Positions 6,261-6,437 of a stretch of DNA of 6,437 nucleotides are shown here, in pieces. Source of the stretch: CAZYMF01 sp964648215. Its GTDB lineage: Bacteria > Desulfobacterota > Binatia > HRBIN30 > JACQVA1. The stretch spans positions 1 to 6,437 of the forward strand of contig CAZYMF010000248.1 of assembly GCA_964648215.1 (NCBI GenBank), read 5' to 3'. The notes under the pieces were generated by a model. That model ran no database searches and was not told the DNA's origin. It saw nothing but the letters and a program-made list of their open reading frames with translations. Positions within the stretch are counted from its first letter, which is position 1, and each line of letters opens with the position of its first letter. The translations under genes and the position numbers were made by a program.

Positions 6261-6437
6261 ATGTGCGGCCGCATCATCCAGGCATCCGGTCCTCTCAGCC
6301 TCGCCATCGTTGAGGGCTTGGACGTGCGCGACAGCCGCGGCACCAACTTCCCCCCGCGCTAAACGGGAGCGCCGGGACGGGACCTGCTCGTCATCAGGGA
6401 GAACCAACAAGGCCACAAGGCCCGCAAGCGATCACCT
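6261..6437 (+). pseudogene. SOS-response-associated peptidase (SRAP/YedK/HMCES family), 5' end with in-frame stop, runs off right edge
   Basis: The frame starts MCGRIIQASGPLSLAIVEGLDVRDSR, the typical N-terminus of alphaproteobacterial SRAP proteins, including Cys2. After removal of the initiator Met, Cys2 is the residue that forms a thiazolidine crosslink with abasic sites in single-stranded DNA, shielding them. After TNFPPR a TAA at 6360-6362 replaces codon 34, where family members as I recall them have Trp (PPRWNGAP). The same frame then continues with recognisable family sequence, TGAPGRDLLVIREN, to the edge, so this is a broken gene rather than a short one. The last residues before the edge (QQGHKARKRSP) fit less well than the usual TGERSLDPLRWG, so a second lesion is possible. 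The loss may be linked to the neighbouring IS21 insertion. A sequencing error at one site cannot be excluded. Confidence 0.8.

Noticed and set aside
4494..6362. 622-codon open frame on the plus strand opposite istA
   Set aside because: It is antisense to a full-length IstA with intact catalytic motifs. The Arg/Val/Pro/His-rich composition is typical of a shadow frame in GC-rich DNA. Only its last 33 codons, from ATG 6261, are real (SRAP start).

Overview
The window is GC-rich chromosomal-type DNA, most likely from an alphaproteobacterium. The closest matches by eye are Rhodospirillales or Azospirillum-like and Rhizobiales-type proteins. This is inferred from protein style (cyclopropane synthase, zinc-ribbon metallopeptidase, NhaA, SRAP protein, IS21 transposase), not from any database search.

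Layout: (1) 3-389 (+) is the C-terminal end of a cyclopropane-fatty-acyl-phospholipid synthase (CFA) family protein, whose start lies off the left edge. (2) 390-804 has no convincing gene. (3) 805-3206 (+) is a tight two-gene operon: a zinc-ribbon metallopeptidase with an HEVGH active site, followed by the Na+/H+ antiporter gene nhaA. The two overlap by an ATGA and are probably translationally coupled. (4) 3266-3481 (+) is a small CGRPNCRC zinc-knuckle-type protein of the DUF6788 type. It is followed by two very short coupled reading frames, the second of which runs into an insertion sequence. (5) 3581-6047 is a complete IS21-family insertion sequence of about 2467 bp with istA and istB on the minus strand. 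It carries two related terminal repeats at each end. (6) 6048-6260 is an intergenic stretch. (7) 6261 to the right edge (+) is the start of an SOS-response-associated peptidase (SRAP/YedK/HMCES family) gene, interrupted by an in-frame TAA at codon 34.

The left half looks like an envelope and stress group (membrane lipid cyclopropanation, putative protease, ion/pH homeostasis). The right half is a mobile-element hotspot with a broken neighbour. The IS21 element shows no target-site duplication, its left boundary cuts into a small reading frame, and the flanking SRAP gene is broken, so the region seems to have been rearranged after or during insertion. I see no CRISPR array, RNA gene, phage gene or clear new defence system. 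The least explained parts are the small DUF6788-type gene with its coupled mini-ORFs, and a weak inverted match (ATAGGGGTGT / ACACCCCTAT) that may mark an older element into which the IS21 copy inserted.
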